From Hyphomonadaceae bacterium BRH_c29 (lineage in GTDB: Bacteria > Pseudomonadota > Alphaproteobacteria > Caulobacterales > Hyphomonadaceae), in the NCBI GenBank assembly GCA_000961695.1, contig LADW01000055.1:1-35688 (forward strand): DNA of 35,688 bases, written 5' to 3'. A program made the position numbers and the translations under genes. Within the stretch, counting starts at the first letter, position 1. Each line of letters starts with the position of its first letter. Below, one piece after another: positions 1-7,883 of this stretch. Under the pieces are notes generated by a model that saw only the letters and a program-made list of their open reading frames with translations, ran no database searches and was not told the origin of the DNA.

Positions 1-102
1 ACGATCGAGATCTCCTTCACGGACGCGCCGCAGATGCGCATCACCGGCGGTGTAGATCCGGCGCTTGCGAGCGCGCTCGTAGCGGCGCTTGTCGCGCGAT
101 GA
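1..102 (+). CDS. tnpA: IS66-family transposase accessory protein TnpA, C-terminal end only
   Basis: Reading frame 1 is open from the first base to a TGA at 100-102 and encodes the last 33 residues of a protein, including the segment TDAPQMRITGGVDPALASAL. The tail overlaps the tnpB start by 4 bp (ATGA), the normal IS66 arrangement in which tnpA, tnpB and tnpC are translationally coupled. TnpA is a small DNA-binding accessory protein needed for IS66 transposition. The start lies outside the window, so nothing can be said about its helix-turn-helix. The identification rests on position and on the IS66 neighbours. Confidence 0.75.
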   Translation, partial: TIEISFTDAPQMRITGGVDPALASALVAALVAR

Positions 103-446
103 TCCCGGTGCCGGCGGGCGTGCGCGTCTGGCTTGCGAGCGGCGCGACCGACATGAGGAAGGGATGGAGCAGCCTGAGTCTCCTGGTGCAGGAGCAGATG
201 AAGCTCGATCCGCATGGGGGGCACCTGTTTGTGTTCCGGGGGCGACAGGGCGGACTGATCAAGGTGATCTGGCATGACGGCCAGGGCGCCTGCCTGTTCA
301 CGAAGAGGCTCGAACGAGGCCGGTTCATCTGGCCCTCGACCGCAGGGGAGCCGGTCTCGCTGTCGGCGGCGCAGCTCGGGTATCTTCTTGAAGGGATCGA
401 CTGGCGGATGCCGCAGCCGACATGGCGGCCGCAGTCTGCGGGATAA
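99..446 (+). CDS. tnpB: IS66-family accessory protein TnpB (Orf2)
   Basis: This 115-residue protein has the normal length of IS66 Orf2. It starts MIPVPAGVRVWLASGATDMR, the conserved N-terminus of the family. It continues with the VQEQMKLDPHGGHLFVF and KVIWHDGQGACLFTKRLE blocks and ends with a QLGYLLEGIDWR segment. TnpB proteins are required for IS66 transposition together with TnpC, but their biochemical role is unsettled. The ATG at 99 overlaps the tnpA stop, and tnpC begins 50 bp after this gene ends. No frameshift is seen, so the copy appears intact. Confidence 0.92.
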   Translation: MIPVPAGVRVWLASGATDMRKGWSSLSLLVQEQMKLDPHGGHLFVFRGRQGGLIKVIWHDGQGACLFTKRLERGRFIWPSTAGEPVSLSAAQLGYLLEGIDWRMPQPTWRPQSAG

Positions 447-496
447 GGCGATTTTTCCGATTCTCCGGCGGAGCGAAGCAGGGTAGATTCCTGTGC

Positions 497-2128
497 ATGT
501 CGGACCTGGCTGATCTTCCTGATGACATCGAAGCGCTGAAGGCGATGGTGCGCGAGCGATCGGCGGAGACGATTGCGCTGAAGGCTCAGCTTATTGAAGC
601 ACAGTCTGCCCGTCAGTCAGCCGATGAACTCATCGCCCATCTGCGCCTTCAGATCCTGAAGCTGCAGCGCGCGCAGTTCGGCCAAACTTCGGAGCGGTCG
701 GCGCGCCTGATCGAGCAGCTTGAGCTGTCGCTGGAAGACATTGAAGGCGACATCGCCGAAGACGACGCAAAGGCCGATGCCGGCAAGACGGCGCTGGTTC
801 CGGCCCACACACGCCGCCAACCGAAGCGCGGGCCGTTGCCCGAGCATCTGCCGCGCGAGCGGGTTGTCATCCCGGCGCCGCAGGCCTGTCCCTGCTGCGG
901 CTCGGATAAGCTCTCGAAGCTCGGAGAAGATATCACCGAGACACTGGAGGTCATTCCCCGCAGATTCTTCGTGAAGCAGACCGTGCGCGAGCGCTTCAGT
1001 TGCCGGGCCTGTGAAGCCATTACCCAGCCGCCCGCGCCGTTCCATGTGATCGCCCGCGGGCGCGCCGGGCCATCCCTGCTCGCCATGATCCTGTGGTCGA
1101 AGTATGCGATGCACTTGCCGCTGACGCGACAGGCCGGCGCGTTCCATCATGAGGGCATCCCTCTTGAGGTCTCCACAATGGCCGACTGGGTCGGGGCGTG
1201 CGCCGCGGCGCTTGAGCCGCTGACAGAGCTCATCCGCGCGCACGTCTTTGCGGCCGCACGCCTGCACGCTGATGACACGACCGTGCCGGTGCTCGCCAAA
1301 GGCAAGACGCGCACCGGGCGCTTGTGGGCCTATGTGCGCGACGACCTGCCATTCGGCGGACGTGATCCTCCGGCCGTTGCTTATTTTTACTCCTCCGACC
1401 GGCGCGGCGAACATCCCCAGACGCATCTGAAGGACTGGAGCGGCATCCTGCAGGCCGATGCCTATGGTGGGTTGAACGCGCTCTATGCCGAAGCGCGGCT
1501 TCCGGGACTGATCCGAGAAGCCTCCTGCTGGGCGCATGCAAGGCGCGAGTTCTTCAAGCTTGCCGATGTCGCGCGCAAGGCCCGCGATGCCTGCACCGTG
1601 ATCTCGCCGATCGTGCTCGAAGCGGTCAAACGCAGCGATGCGATCTTTGACATCGAGCGCGCCATCAATGGTCAGGGCACAGACGTCAGGTTGCGCGTCC
1701 GGCAGGAAAGCATCAGACCGCTCATCGGCGAACTGCACGACTGGATGACCACGCAGCGCACCTGCATCTCCGGCAAGGACGATCTCGCCAAGGCCTTCGA
1801 CTATATGCTGAAGCGCTGGCCTTCGTTCACGGCCTTCCTTGATGATGGCCGCATCTGCCTGACCAACAATGCCGCCGAACGCATGATTCGGCCACTCACC
1901 CTCGGGCGGCGCAACTGGACGTTCGCCGGCTCGGACCGCGGGCGTGAGCGCGCCGCGGCGATCTATACCCTCCTGCAGACAGCCAAACTCAACGATGTCG
2001 ATCCGCAGGCCTGGCTTGCGGATGTACTCTCTCGCATCGCCGATACACCCAGCTCACGCCTCGCTGGCCTCCTGCCGTGGAACTGGAAACGGAGGCAGGA
2101 TGCTCAAAAGGTTGATGCATGCAGCTGA
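497..2128 (+). CDS. tnpC: IS66-family DDE transposase TnpC
   Basis: This is the transposase of the element, 543 residues from the ATG at 497. The frame is open back to 422, but the residues before MSDLADLPDDIEALKAMV do not fit the family. An N-terminal leucine-rich coiled coil (about 5-75) is followed by a zinc-binding segment with CPCCGSDKL at about 131. The DDE catalytic core then follows: LHADDTTVPVL with D259/D260, LQADAYGGL with D321, and NNAAERMIRP with E461. The C-terminal block GRRNWTFAGSDRG and the tail LLPWNWKRR are typical of the family. The coding sequence is full length and probably active. Its last 10 bp overlap the next small ORF. Confidence 0.95.
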   Translation: MSDLADLPDDIEALKAMVRERSAETIALKAQLIEAQSARQSADELIAHLRLQILKLQRAQFGQTSERSARLIEQLELSLEDIEGDIAEDDAKADAGKTALVPAHTRRQPKRGPLPEHLPRERVVIPAPQACPCCGSDKLSKLGEDITETLEVIPRRFFVKQTVRERFSCRACEAITQPPAPFHVIARGRAGPSLLAMILWSKYAMHLPLTRQAGAFHHEGIPLEVSTMADWVGACAAALEPLTELIRAHVFAAARLHADDTTVPVLAKGKTRTGRLWAYVRDDLPFGGRDPPAVAYFYSSDRRGEHPQTHLKDWSGILQADAYGGLNALYAEARLPGLIREASCWAHARREFFKLADVARKARDACTVISPIVLEAVKRSDAIFDIERAINGQGTDVRLRVRQESIRPLIGELHDWMTTQRTCISGKDDLAKAFDYMLKRWPSFTAFLDDGRICLTNNAAERMIRPLTLGRRNWTFAGSDRGRERAAAIYTLLQTAKLNDVDPQAWLADVLSRIADTPSSRLAGLLPWNWKRRQDAQKVDACS

Positions 2129-2346
2129 ACAAAGTCTCCGCAATCTGGACGATTGCACATGTCGCCGCCGAACTGGGGGAGGATGAAGACTGGCTCTTCG
2201 ACATCATCCGCGAAATGGAACCCGAAGACGGTGTCATCTGGGTCTACGGTCCGCCGCTCGGCGAAGATGGAACCGTCGCGTTCACCGACTACGGTATCGA
2301 GAACCTCCAAAACCCCATCGACATCCACAAAGCCGATCGGAGCTGA
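2119..2346 (+). CDS. IS66-associated 75-residue accessory protein
   Basis: This small acidic protein (MQLNKVSAIWTIAHVAAELG at the start, an EDEDWLFD segment, then MEPEDG) begins inside the last codons of tnpC and ends 24 bp before the element's right end. No known domain is recognised. A second copy, also exactly 75 residues and identical at 58 positions by hand count, sits in the degraded IS66 remnant at 8396-8623. Conservation of length, start and the central EDEDWLFD...EMEPEDG block argues that it is a real cargo or accessory gene of this IS66 subgroup. Its role is unknown. The acidic character and an N-terminal helix like those of helix-turn-helix proteins are compatible with a regulator or DNA mimic, but that is only inference. 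Confidence 0.75.
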   Translation: MQLNKVSAIWTIAHVAAELGEDEDWLFDIIREMEPEDGVIWVYGPPLGEDGTVAFTDYGIENLQNPIDIHKADRS

Positions 2347-2350
2347 CCGC

Positions 2351-2370
2351 GTCCGTAGCCGGATGCGTAC
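2351..2370. repeat. IS66 right terminal inverted repeat
   Basis: The sequence gtccgtagccggatgcgtac ends in GTAC and matches most bases of the equivalent terminus at 8372-8391 read on the other strand. IS66 ends characteristically start with GTAA or GTA followed by a GC-rich stretch. Confidence 0.6.
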
Positions 2371-2615
2371 CATAGTGAGCCATGGGTCCTTCAAGAAGAG
2401 CGAAATTGCCGACATCTGTGTGCGCCATCTTGAGGTCGACGGTGGGCCCACAACCCGGGATCTCGCCGAGCAAGTGCTGATTGAGCGCCGGCTTGACACA
2501 ACGGATGCCACGTTGCGCAATTCGGTCGTCTTCAAGCTCGTCCCGCCCTTACCATGCCGCTCGGCGCAAGCATGTCCGGATGGTGGAGAAGCGCAACGGC
2601 ATGTGTAACTGGGCA
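2371..2615 (+). pseudogene. Fragment of a hypothetical alphaproteobacterial gene, 5' end lost and frameshifted
   Basis: Just beyond the IS66 end a frame reads HGSFKKSEIADICVRHLEVD, then GGPTTRDLAEQVLIERRLD, then TDATLRNSVVFKLV. It continues in another frame as ARRKHVRMVEKRNGMCNWAP. The pattern looks like a short winged-helix type protein, with a helix-rich region followed by a basic beta strand. Homologous-looking short proteins of unknown function recur beside mobile elements. I infer that the gene lost its start to the IS66 insertion and suffered at least one frameshift near 2545. No function is assigned. Confidence 0.5.
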
Positions 2616-3170
2616 CCAGGTGATGCCGTCTCGTTGCGGGGCGCTGCCAGTTTAGGTTGCATACAATACCGGTTCGATCAGAACTCAAATCGCTTGCACC
2701 GGGAGAGCCGTCCATAGATATAGAAGTTAAGCGAGCTGACACTAGGACGCCCGCACACTTCTGCGGTTGCCATGCCTCGTTCCTGTTCAGCCTAGATCGC
2801 GATGATCTGTTCTTTGTTGAATTTGCTTCCGCGGTTTGTCCGTCTCCGCTGCGACAGAATCTCCATTCAAATGTGGGACCAAATGGATATCAGGACATAT
2901 TGTGTAAAGGCATACCATATGCAAGCAAATTGGTTGTCGAGAGGCTGATGAGGGGTGCGCAAAAGTCCGTTTGCTTACATACAGTATGGACTCGTGCGGA
3001 TAGTTCGTGTATCGGAAATGGTGAAAATAGGTGGCGCAAGGCCCCGCGGATTATCTGAGCGGTGGAATGACAATTTAGTCTTCTTAATGAGGCGGAGAAA
3101 GTTCGCATCGTCAGGAAGGTGACCTCCTGAATTCCGCAGTTTGGGTACACTTGCTGGCTAGATTATTCTA
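2616..3170. other. Gene-poor stretch without recognisable content
   Basis: About 550 bp separate the broken gene from the IS3 debris. A 133-codon frame at 2657-3058 exists, but its composition is not convincing and no motif is recognised. The part from about 2870 onward is visibly more AT-rich than neighbouring genes, suggesting foreign or decayed DNA. Confidence 0.5.
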
Positions 3171-3195
3171 GTCAGCACTTTTTTTGCAGCACGTG

Positions 3196-3240
3196 ACCTG
3201 CTTCCGTAATACTGCACCGTTCGATTTTGGAAAATTCTCG
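3196..3240 (+). repeat. 45-bp direct repeat, copy 1
   Basis: The 45 bp beginning acctgcttccgtaatactgc and ending ggaaaattctcg are identical to 4669-4713. Flanks on both sides differ between the copies: here IS3 orfA follows, while in copy 2 a truncated IS5-type transposase follows. It contains a small inverted repeat ATTTT-gg-AAAAT. It may be an unrecognised element end or the product of a recombination. Confidence 0.85.
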
Positions 3241-3273
3241 CATATCATGGGGGCTGCGGGACGAGGATGACAG

Positions 3274-3366
3274 ATGAGGAAGTCGAAGTTCACGGACGCG
3301 CAGATCGCATTCATTCTGCGCCATGCGGAAGAAGGCACGAAGGTTGAGGAGGTCTGCCGGAAGGCG
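3274..3366 (+). pseudogene. IS3-family orfA fragment (N-terminal 31 codons)
   Basis: The frame from ATG 3274 reads MRKSKFTDAQIAFILRHAEE then GTKVEEVCRKA. This is the classic start of an IS3-family OrfA, carrying the first part of its helix-turn-helix. After about 3366 the homology stops abruptly and the DNA becomes the right terminus of another, oppositely oriented IS3 copy. The helix-turn-helix and leucine zipper are therefore missing and the gene is dead. Confidence 0.75.
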
Positions 3367-3874
3367 GCTGCCGTGACCCCCGACGTTCATCCAGTCTGAT
3401 CCAGAACCGGCGCGTTGATGTTGCTCAAGCGAGCGGTTGAGGCAACGGGCTTTGGGACCCGGTGCGGTTGGCACGTCGCGGCGAACGCGGCGGGCCTCTG
3501 ATAGCCGAGGGCCGAGTGAGGCCGCCGGGTGTTGTAGTCGGTGACCCATGCGCCGATCAGATGCCGGGCATGGGCGAGATCCCGGAACAGGTTTTCGTTC
3601 AGGCATTCATCCCTGAACCGCCCATTGAAGGCCTCGCAGAATGCGTTCTGCGTTGGCTTGCCGGGAGCGATGTAGTGCCAGTCGAAAGTCCTGTCCTGAA
3701 CCCACTCGAGCACAGCGTTCGAGGTGAACTCCGTTCCATTGTCAGAAACAATCATCTCGGGTGCGCCGCGCCTGGAGATGATGTGGTCGAGTTCGCGGAT
3801 GACCCGGTAATCGGTAATCCTTCCTGAGGGCCGGACTCTAACTCAATCTGGAGGAAAATCTCAGTGGCAGGTCA
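3367..3874 (-). mobile_element. Internally deleted IS3-family element
   Basis: Read on the minus strand, the left end begins at 3874 (tgacctgccactgagatttt) and continues into ttagagtccggcc, a terminal motif I associate with IS3-family elements. Then comes the orfB C-terminal half. The right end, with its atgaacgtcgggggtcacgg segment, comes at about 3367-3390. The deletion removed orfA and the first half of orfB. It abuts a forward orfA fragment of another IS3 element, suggesting IS-into-IS insertion followed by deletion. Confidence 0.65.
3387..3826 (-). pseudogene. IS3-family orfB transposase, C-terminal part only
   Basis: The minus strand encodes an rve-type integrase C-terminus. It contains [20 protein letters not shown], then [18 protein letters not shown] with the second catalytic Asp in SDNGTEF, then [20 protein letters not shown] with the catalytic Glu, and finally [15 protein letters not shown]. 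The N-terminal half with the first catalytic Asp, and all of orfA, are absent. Upstream of about 3826 the sequence jumps straight to the element's left terminal region (3827-3874), so this is an internal-deletion derivative that cannot transpose by itself. Confidence 0.85.
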
Positions 3875-3942
3875 ATAACGGTTGAATTTCGAGGTTCACA
3901 AAGCCAGAGTGTAATTTGACACCATGGCTAAGTTTGGTTGGA

Positions 3943-4407
3943 ATGCCCCAAGAGAAAAATCTGAGATTCGCTGACAATGAATTCTGGAGTGATGAGCGAG
4001 TTGAGCTGGCTTTTCTGATAAGCCGCGTTACGCGCGTGCTTCGGCGTCGATTTGATATGGATATGGCACCCTTAGAACTCACGCGGGCACAATGGAGAGC
4101 GATGCTGTATGTTTTTCGGCTTTCTAACCCTACGCAAACTGAGTTAGCCGAGATATTGGAGCTGGGGCGAGCTTCTGTCGGATCTTTGATAGACCAGTTG
4201 GAGCGAAGTGGATATGTTTCCCGGGTTGCGGACAGCGATGATCGCCGTGTTTGGAGGGTTGTGCCTTCTAGATTGGCAGTCTCCCGGCAGTCTAAAATTG
4301 CTCGGGCCGGAAAACGTGCGGCCGCTGAGTTGTTTGCGGAATTCGACGAAAAAGATCTCAGGGATTTTCGTCGATGTCTTGAGAAGCTAATCCTAGGCGC
4401 GGAATGA
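3943..4407 (+). CDS. MarR-family transcriptional regulator (orphan)
   Basis: This 154-residue winged-helix protein starts at ATG 3943; an in-frame TTG at 3916 would add nine residues. The dimerisation helix VELAFLISRVTRVLRRRFD leads into LTRAQWRAMLYVF. The recognition region is TQTELAEILELGRASVGSLI and the wing is SRVADSDDRRVWRVVPSR. It is clearly paralogous to the MarR at 15853-16329, sharing LTR-QW, PTQT-LAE, S-GYVSR and RRVWR-VP-RLA. It stands alone between IS fragments, about 1 kb upstream of the TonB receptor and on the same strand. Control of that receptor is plausible but unproven. The ribosome site is weak for either start. Confidence 0.85.
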   Translation: MPQEKNLRFADNEFWSDERVELAFLISRVTRVLRRRFDMDMAPLELTRAQWRAMLYVFRLSNPTQTELAEILELGRASVGSLIDQLERSGYVSRVADSDDRRVWRVVPSRLAVSRQSKIARAGKRAAAELFAEFDEKDLRDFRRCLEKLILGAE

Positions 4408-4416
4408 GCGTGGTGA

Positions 4417-4520
4417 ACGGCAAAAGTCCTCGAGGACGTTTAGCGTCCAGAAGGACCAGCCATCGCCGAATTGGTCGGCCATGAAGCCCATCAGGCGAAC
4501 TCCGGCCCCTGATCTACCCT
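4417..4520 (-). pseudogene. IS3-family orfB fragment (catalytic-core start)
   Basis: The minus-strand frame contains GFMADQFGDGWSFWTLNVLE followed by DFCR. This matches the region around the first catalytic Asp of IS3 OrfB (usually W-x-x-DFMAD-L-DGR-FR-LNVLDD). The expected Asp of the DFMAD motif is replaced by Gly here, and the frame loses homology on both sides within about 35 codons. It is a short relic of an IS3 element distinct from the one at 3367-3874. Confidence 0.6.
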
Positions 4521-4668
4521 TCCGTCGCATCGCAACCCGATATGACAAGCTCACAAGGAATTTCCTGTCAGCCACAAGCCTCGCGGCAACCATAGATTTT
4601 TGGCTGTGATTGAGTCTCGACCCTAATGAGAACGCCATATGCAGACTGCTGGGAGCGATCCTCAGGTC

Positions 4669-4713
4669 ACCTGCTTCCGTAATACTGCACCGTTCGATTT
4701 TGGAAAATTCTCG
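4669..4713 (+). repeat. 45-bp direct repeat, copy 2
   Basis: Identical over 45 bp to 3196-3240 and in the same orientation. Its right edge is exactly where the truncated IS5/IS1182-type transposase loses homology (after MENRQT on the minus strand). The two copies bracket about 1.4 kb containing IS3 debris and the orphan marR. Confidence 0.85.
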
Positions 4714-5222
4714 TTTGCCGGTTCTCCATGAGGACATGCCCCATGTAGCATAGCCGAGCCGGCTTGCCCCGGCCCTTGCGATAGAGCCGGGCATCGGGAT
4801 CGGTCGATGAGGCATGCGTCTGGTTCGACCGCTTCTCGCCGTGGAAGTCGTGCGGTGCATTGCGACCGCCACCTCCATCATCCGGACCACCGCCGCTATC
4901 GGTATCCTTCGGGCGGAAGCTCTTGGTACTGGCCCAGGCCTCAATCAGGGTGCCATCCACACTGAAGTGCTCATCAGCTGGCGCTCAGATCGGATCGAAT
5001 AGATCGCCTGCAACAGCATCGCCCGCAACAGACGCTCCGGCGCGATCGACGGGCGACTGGTATCCTGCGCGCAAAGTGCCGTAAAATCTGCGTCAAGAGC
5101 CTTCAGCGCGTCATTTACCAGCTGCCGTATCTGCCGCAGAGGACGATCCGATGCGATCCGGTCCGGTCTTCTACGTTCACATACGAAAACAACTGATCCG
5201 TGGTCCGATCTTCACCACGCAT
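4714..5222 (-). pseudogene. IS5/IS1182-type transposase, truncated and internally deleted
   Basis: The minus strand starts at ATG 5222 with MRGEDRTTDQLFSYVNVEDR, the typical N-terminus of this family. After a frameshift near 5155 it continues as RPLRQIRQLVNDALKALDAD and SRPSIAPERLLRAMLLQAIY SIRSERQL. It then jumps to the much later block EHFSVDGTLIEAWASTKSFR and RNAPHDFHGEKRSNQTHAST. Roughly 60 codons seen in full-length relatives are missing at the jump near 4980, and the frame changes there. Homology ends at 4713, where the 45-bp repeat begins, so the C-terminal catalytic part is absent. Calling IS5 versus IS1182 group is uncertain; the gene is certainly dead. Confidence 0.8.
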
Positions 5223-5312
5223 CTCTGCCTCCCTCTACGCACAAATAAGAGGATCATGCTTCGCAAAGCAAAACGAGACCTATTTCAGCAGCCTGCTAGC
5301 GCTTACATCTAT

Positions 5313-5324
5313 TGCAAATTTGCA
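5313..5324. promoter_or_regulatory. Perfect 12-bp palindrome upstream of the TonB receptor
   Basis: The sequence tgcaaatttgca is a perfect palindrome 100 bp before the receptor start. It resembles the core of the MarR-type site at 16342-16356 (ACAAA-TTTGT versus GCAAA-TTTGC, half spacing differing by one). It is a candidate operator for a winged-helix regulator, possibly the nearby MarR. Confidence 0.35.
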
Positions 5325-5383
5325 TCACATTGCGACGATTTCTGGCGGTGGACAAAATGAATATTCACATCGCAGAAAAGTAA

Positions 5384-5404
5384 TGTAGCATACAGTACGC
5401 TATA
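5384..5404. promoter_or_regulatory. 21-bp imperfect palindrome in the TonB receptor leader
   Basis: The 21 bp from tgtagcatac through agtacgctata form an inverted repeat around a central A at 5394, with eight of ten arm positions pairing. It ends six bases before the Shine-Dalgarno of the receptor gene, so a bound protein would block the promoter or start region. The cognate regulator is unknown. Confidence 0.4.
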
Positions 5405-5423
5405 AACATAAGGAGGAAACCAG

Positions 5424-7883
5424 GTGCGTTATTTTAACACGCTGTCTAAGACAACTGCTTCGGTATCTTTGGCGGCATTGCTGCTCGCCGCAGGTGCTCA
5501 TGCACAAGTTGAAGTGGACGAGCAGGGTACTACATCGACAACCGAAAACGCCGAGACCACACGTCGTCTGGGCGCAATTACAGTTACGGCGCAAAAGCGC
5601 GAGCAAAGTCTGCAAGATGTGCCGATCGTTGTGACGGCTTTGTCCGGTGAACTTCTCAGTGATGCAGGCGTTAAGGATATTAAAGATCTGACGGTCGTTA
5701 CGCCCGGCCTGCTTGTGACTTCCTCGTCAAAGCAAGCAAATACGACGGCCCGTATTCGCGGCATTGGCACGGTGGGAGACAATCCAGGTCTCGAAAGTTC
5801 CGTCGGCGTCGTTATCGATGGGGTTCCGCGCGCCAGGAATGGCGTTTCCTTTGGCGATCTCGGCGAAATCGAGCGAATCGAAGTGCTAAAAGGGCCGCAA
5901 GGCACCTTGTTTGGCAAGTCGACTTCTGCGGGCGTTATAAATATCATTACCAAGAAACCGTCTGACGAGCTTGAGTCTATCTTCGAGGTCGGGATCGGCA
6001 ACGAAGGCTTCCTTCGCACCTCTGCAGAAGTTACCGGACCGCTTTCTGAAACAGTGAGCGGTCGCCTTTTTGGGGTCTATGAGGAGCGCGGCGGTCTTCT
6101 CGACGTAAAGACGGGCAATGGTCCGCGTACCGAAGACGAAACAAGTCAGTATGACTTCTACTCCTTCCGAGGCCAGCTTCTTTTTGAGCCTTCGGGCGAC
6201 CTCGAAATCCTTCTCTCGGCTGACTATACTGACCGGGAAGAAGATTGTTGCATGGGTGACTATATAGCGGTGGACCCGGCCAGAGGCCCGCTGGTTACGC
6301 TGTTGGCCGGCGGCGATGGTGCTTCTGCTTTCCCGATCGATCCGTTCGATCGCGTCGCCTTTGCGAGCCGCGACGCCACGCAGACGACCGAAGACTGGGG
6401 CGTCTCAGCCAATATCAAGTGGCAGACCGGATTCGGTGAACTGACATCCATCACATCGTATCGCGACTGGGAAAATGGCTCGGGTCAAGATTCTGATTTC
6501 AGCGCGGCCGATATTTGGTATCGTGATGATGAAACTTCCGTGGATGCTTTTGCGACTTTCAGCCAGGAGTTGCGGCTCGCAGGTGCCACCGACAACATTG
6601 ACTGGCAGGTGGGTGTCTTCTATGCCAATGAGACTCTAGACCGCACAGATTTCCTCACTTACGGCAATGATTACTTTTTCTACTTTCAGCAATTGCTGCT
6701 CGGTGCGAGCGGTGGTGCGTTCAATCTCGCTGCGCTGCCCGGTAACATTTACACGGCTGAGGCCAATGCAACTGCGGACGTTTATGAACAATCTGCGGAC
6801 TCATACGCCATTTTTACGAACAACACGTTCAGCTTGACCGATCAGTTCGACCTGACCGTCGGCCTTCGTTATACGATCGATGAGAAGACGCTGGAATCCA
6901 ATTTTGATGGCAATGCAGGTAGCTGTACCACAGCCTTGACTGTATTTGGGGCTGCAGGGGGGTTGACCCCAACGCTTTGTTTGCCTTGGACGAACGACAA
7001 CTTCGTCGGTGTGAGATCCACGCAGGATCGCTCTGATGACGATTTGTCAGGTACAGTGAAGGGGGCATATCGGGTCAATGAAAATCTGATGTCTTACGCG
7101 TCCTATTCGCGCGGTTACAAGGCCGGTGGTTTCAACCTTGACCGCAGCCAGTTTGGCCCCTCAGATCCCACACCGTTTCAACCGAACCTGGATACCGGTT
7201 TCGATCCCGAAACGGTGGATGCGTATGAGGTCGGCTTCAAGACCAACAATGCGGCAAATAGCTTGTTCTTCAATGGTGCGATATTCTATCAGGAATATAG
7301 CGACTTTCAGCTCAACACGTTCACCGGTACGAGCTTCATCGTGACATCCGTGCCCGGTGTGATTTCCAAGGGCGCTGAGTTCGATATCCGATATCTGCCT
7401 GAACAGCTTGAAGGACTGACGCTTCAGGGTGGCCTCGTCTATGCGGAAACTCAGTATGACGATTTCGAAGCGGTAGACTTTTTTGCCCCGCCGCGTCTGC
7501 CGGGAAGCACGATTTCGTTCGCGCCCCGCTGGTCCGGAACGTTGGCCGCAACTTATGAGACCCCGTTTATCAGCAACTGGGACGCTCGATTCAACGTGTC
7601 GAGCCGTTTCACTTCACGGTATAATACAGGGTCGAACCTCGATCCGCTCAAGGAAGTTGACGATTTGGTTGTGGTCAATGCGAGGATGGCATTCTATAGT
7701 GACAATTCACCGTTTGAGTTGGAGGTTTGGGCGCAGAACCTGTTTGACGAGGACTATTACGAGTTGGCTTTCGATACGCCCCTCCAGGGCAATGCTGCCA
7801 CTCAAACAGCGCCTGGAACAGCTGTTGGTGCTTTCCTATCGCAACCCCTGACCTTTGGCGCAACCGCGCGTGTTCGGTTTTAG
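5424..7883 (+). CDS. TonB-dependent outer-membrane receptor
   Basis: This 819-residue protein starts at GTG 5424, with a strong aaggagg seven bases upstream. A signal peptide runs to about residue 27 (ALLLAAGAHAQ). The segment AITVTAQKREQSLQDVPIVV, with a TonB-box-like element, opens the plug domain (about 63-178). The plug includes RIRGIGTVGDN, GVVIDGVP and the highly conserved RIEVLKGPQGTLFGKSTSAG then VINIITKKP. The rest is a 22-strand-type barrel ending in the aromatic LTFGATARVRF. Such receptors import large or scarce ligands using TonB energy; this one lacks a neighbouring transporter that would reveal its ligand. It is monocistronic, preceded by palindromes and an orphan marR, and full length for its family. 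Confidence 0.93.
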   Translation: MRYFNTLSKTTASVSLAALLLAAGAHAQVEVDEQGTTSTTENAETTRRLGAITVTAQKREQSLQDVPIVVTALSGELLSDAGVKDIKDLTVVTPGLLVTSSSKQANTTARIRGIGTVGDNPGLESSVGVVIDGVPRARNGVSFGDLGEIERIEVLKGPQGTLFGKSTSAGVINIITKKPSDELESIFEVGIGNEGFLRTSAEVTGPLSETVSGRLFGVYEERGGLLDVKTGNGPRTEDETSQYDFYSFRGQLLFEPSGDLEILLSADYTDREEDCCMGDYIAVDPARGPLVTLLAGGDGASAFPIDPFDRVAFASRDATQTTEDWGVSANIKWQTGFGELTSITSYRDWENGSGQDSDFSAADIWYRDDETSVDAFATFSQELRLAGATDNIDWQVGVFYANETLDRTDFLTYGNDYFFYFQQLLLGASGGAFNLAALPGNIYTAEANATADVYEQSADSYAIFTNNTFSLTDQFDLTVGLRYTIDEKTLESNFDGNAGSCTTALTVFGAAGGLTPTLCLPWTNDNFVGVRSTQDRSDDDLSGTVKGAYRVNENLMSYASYSRGYKAGGFNLDRSQFGPSDPTPFQPNLDTGFDPETVDAYEVGFKTNNAANSLFFNGAIFYQEYSDFQLNTFTGTSFIVTSVPGVISKGAEFDIRYLPEQLEGLTLQGGLVYAETQYDDFEAVDFFAPPRLPGSTISFAPRWSGTLAATYETPFISNWDARFNVSSRFTSRYNTGSNLDPLKEVDDLVVVNARMAFYSDNSPFELEVWAQNLFDEDYYELAFDTPLQGNAATQTAPGTAVGAFLSQPLTFGATARVRF

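Larger units (their letters stand above)
1..2370 (+). mobile_element. IS66-family insertion sequence, right-hand portion
   Basis: The three IS66 genes and the accessory ORF form one transcription unit. The right terminus is placed at about 2370 because bases 2351-2370 (gtccgtagccggatgcgtac) correspond to the reverse complement of the terminal repeat of the second IS66 copy at 8372-8391 (gtaagcgtccggccaacgac). The left end and most of tnpA lie outside the window, so the target duplication cannot be checked. Confidence 0.85.

Noticed and set aside
617..1738. A 373-codon minus-strand frame
   Set aside because: It lies entirely antisense to tnpC, whose catalytic motifs are all in place; it is an artefact of high GC.
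2657..3058. A 133-codon plus-strand frame
   Set aside because: No ribosome site, no recognisable motif and erratic composition; region treated as non-coding.
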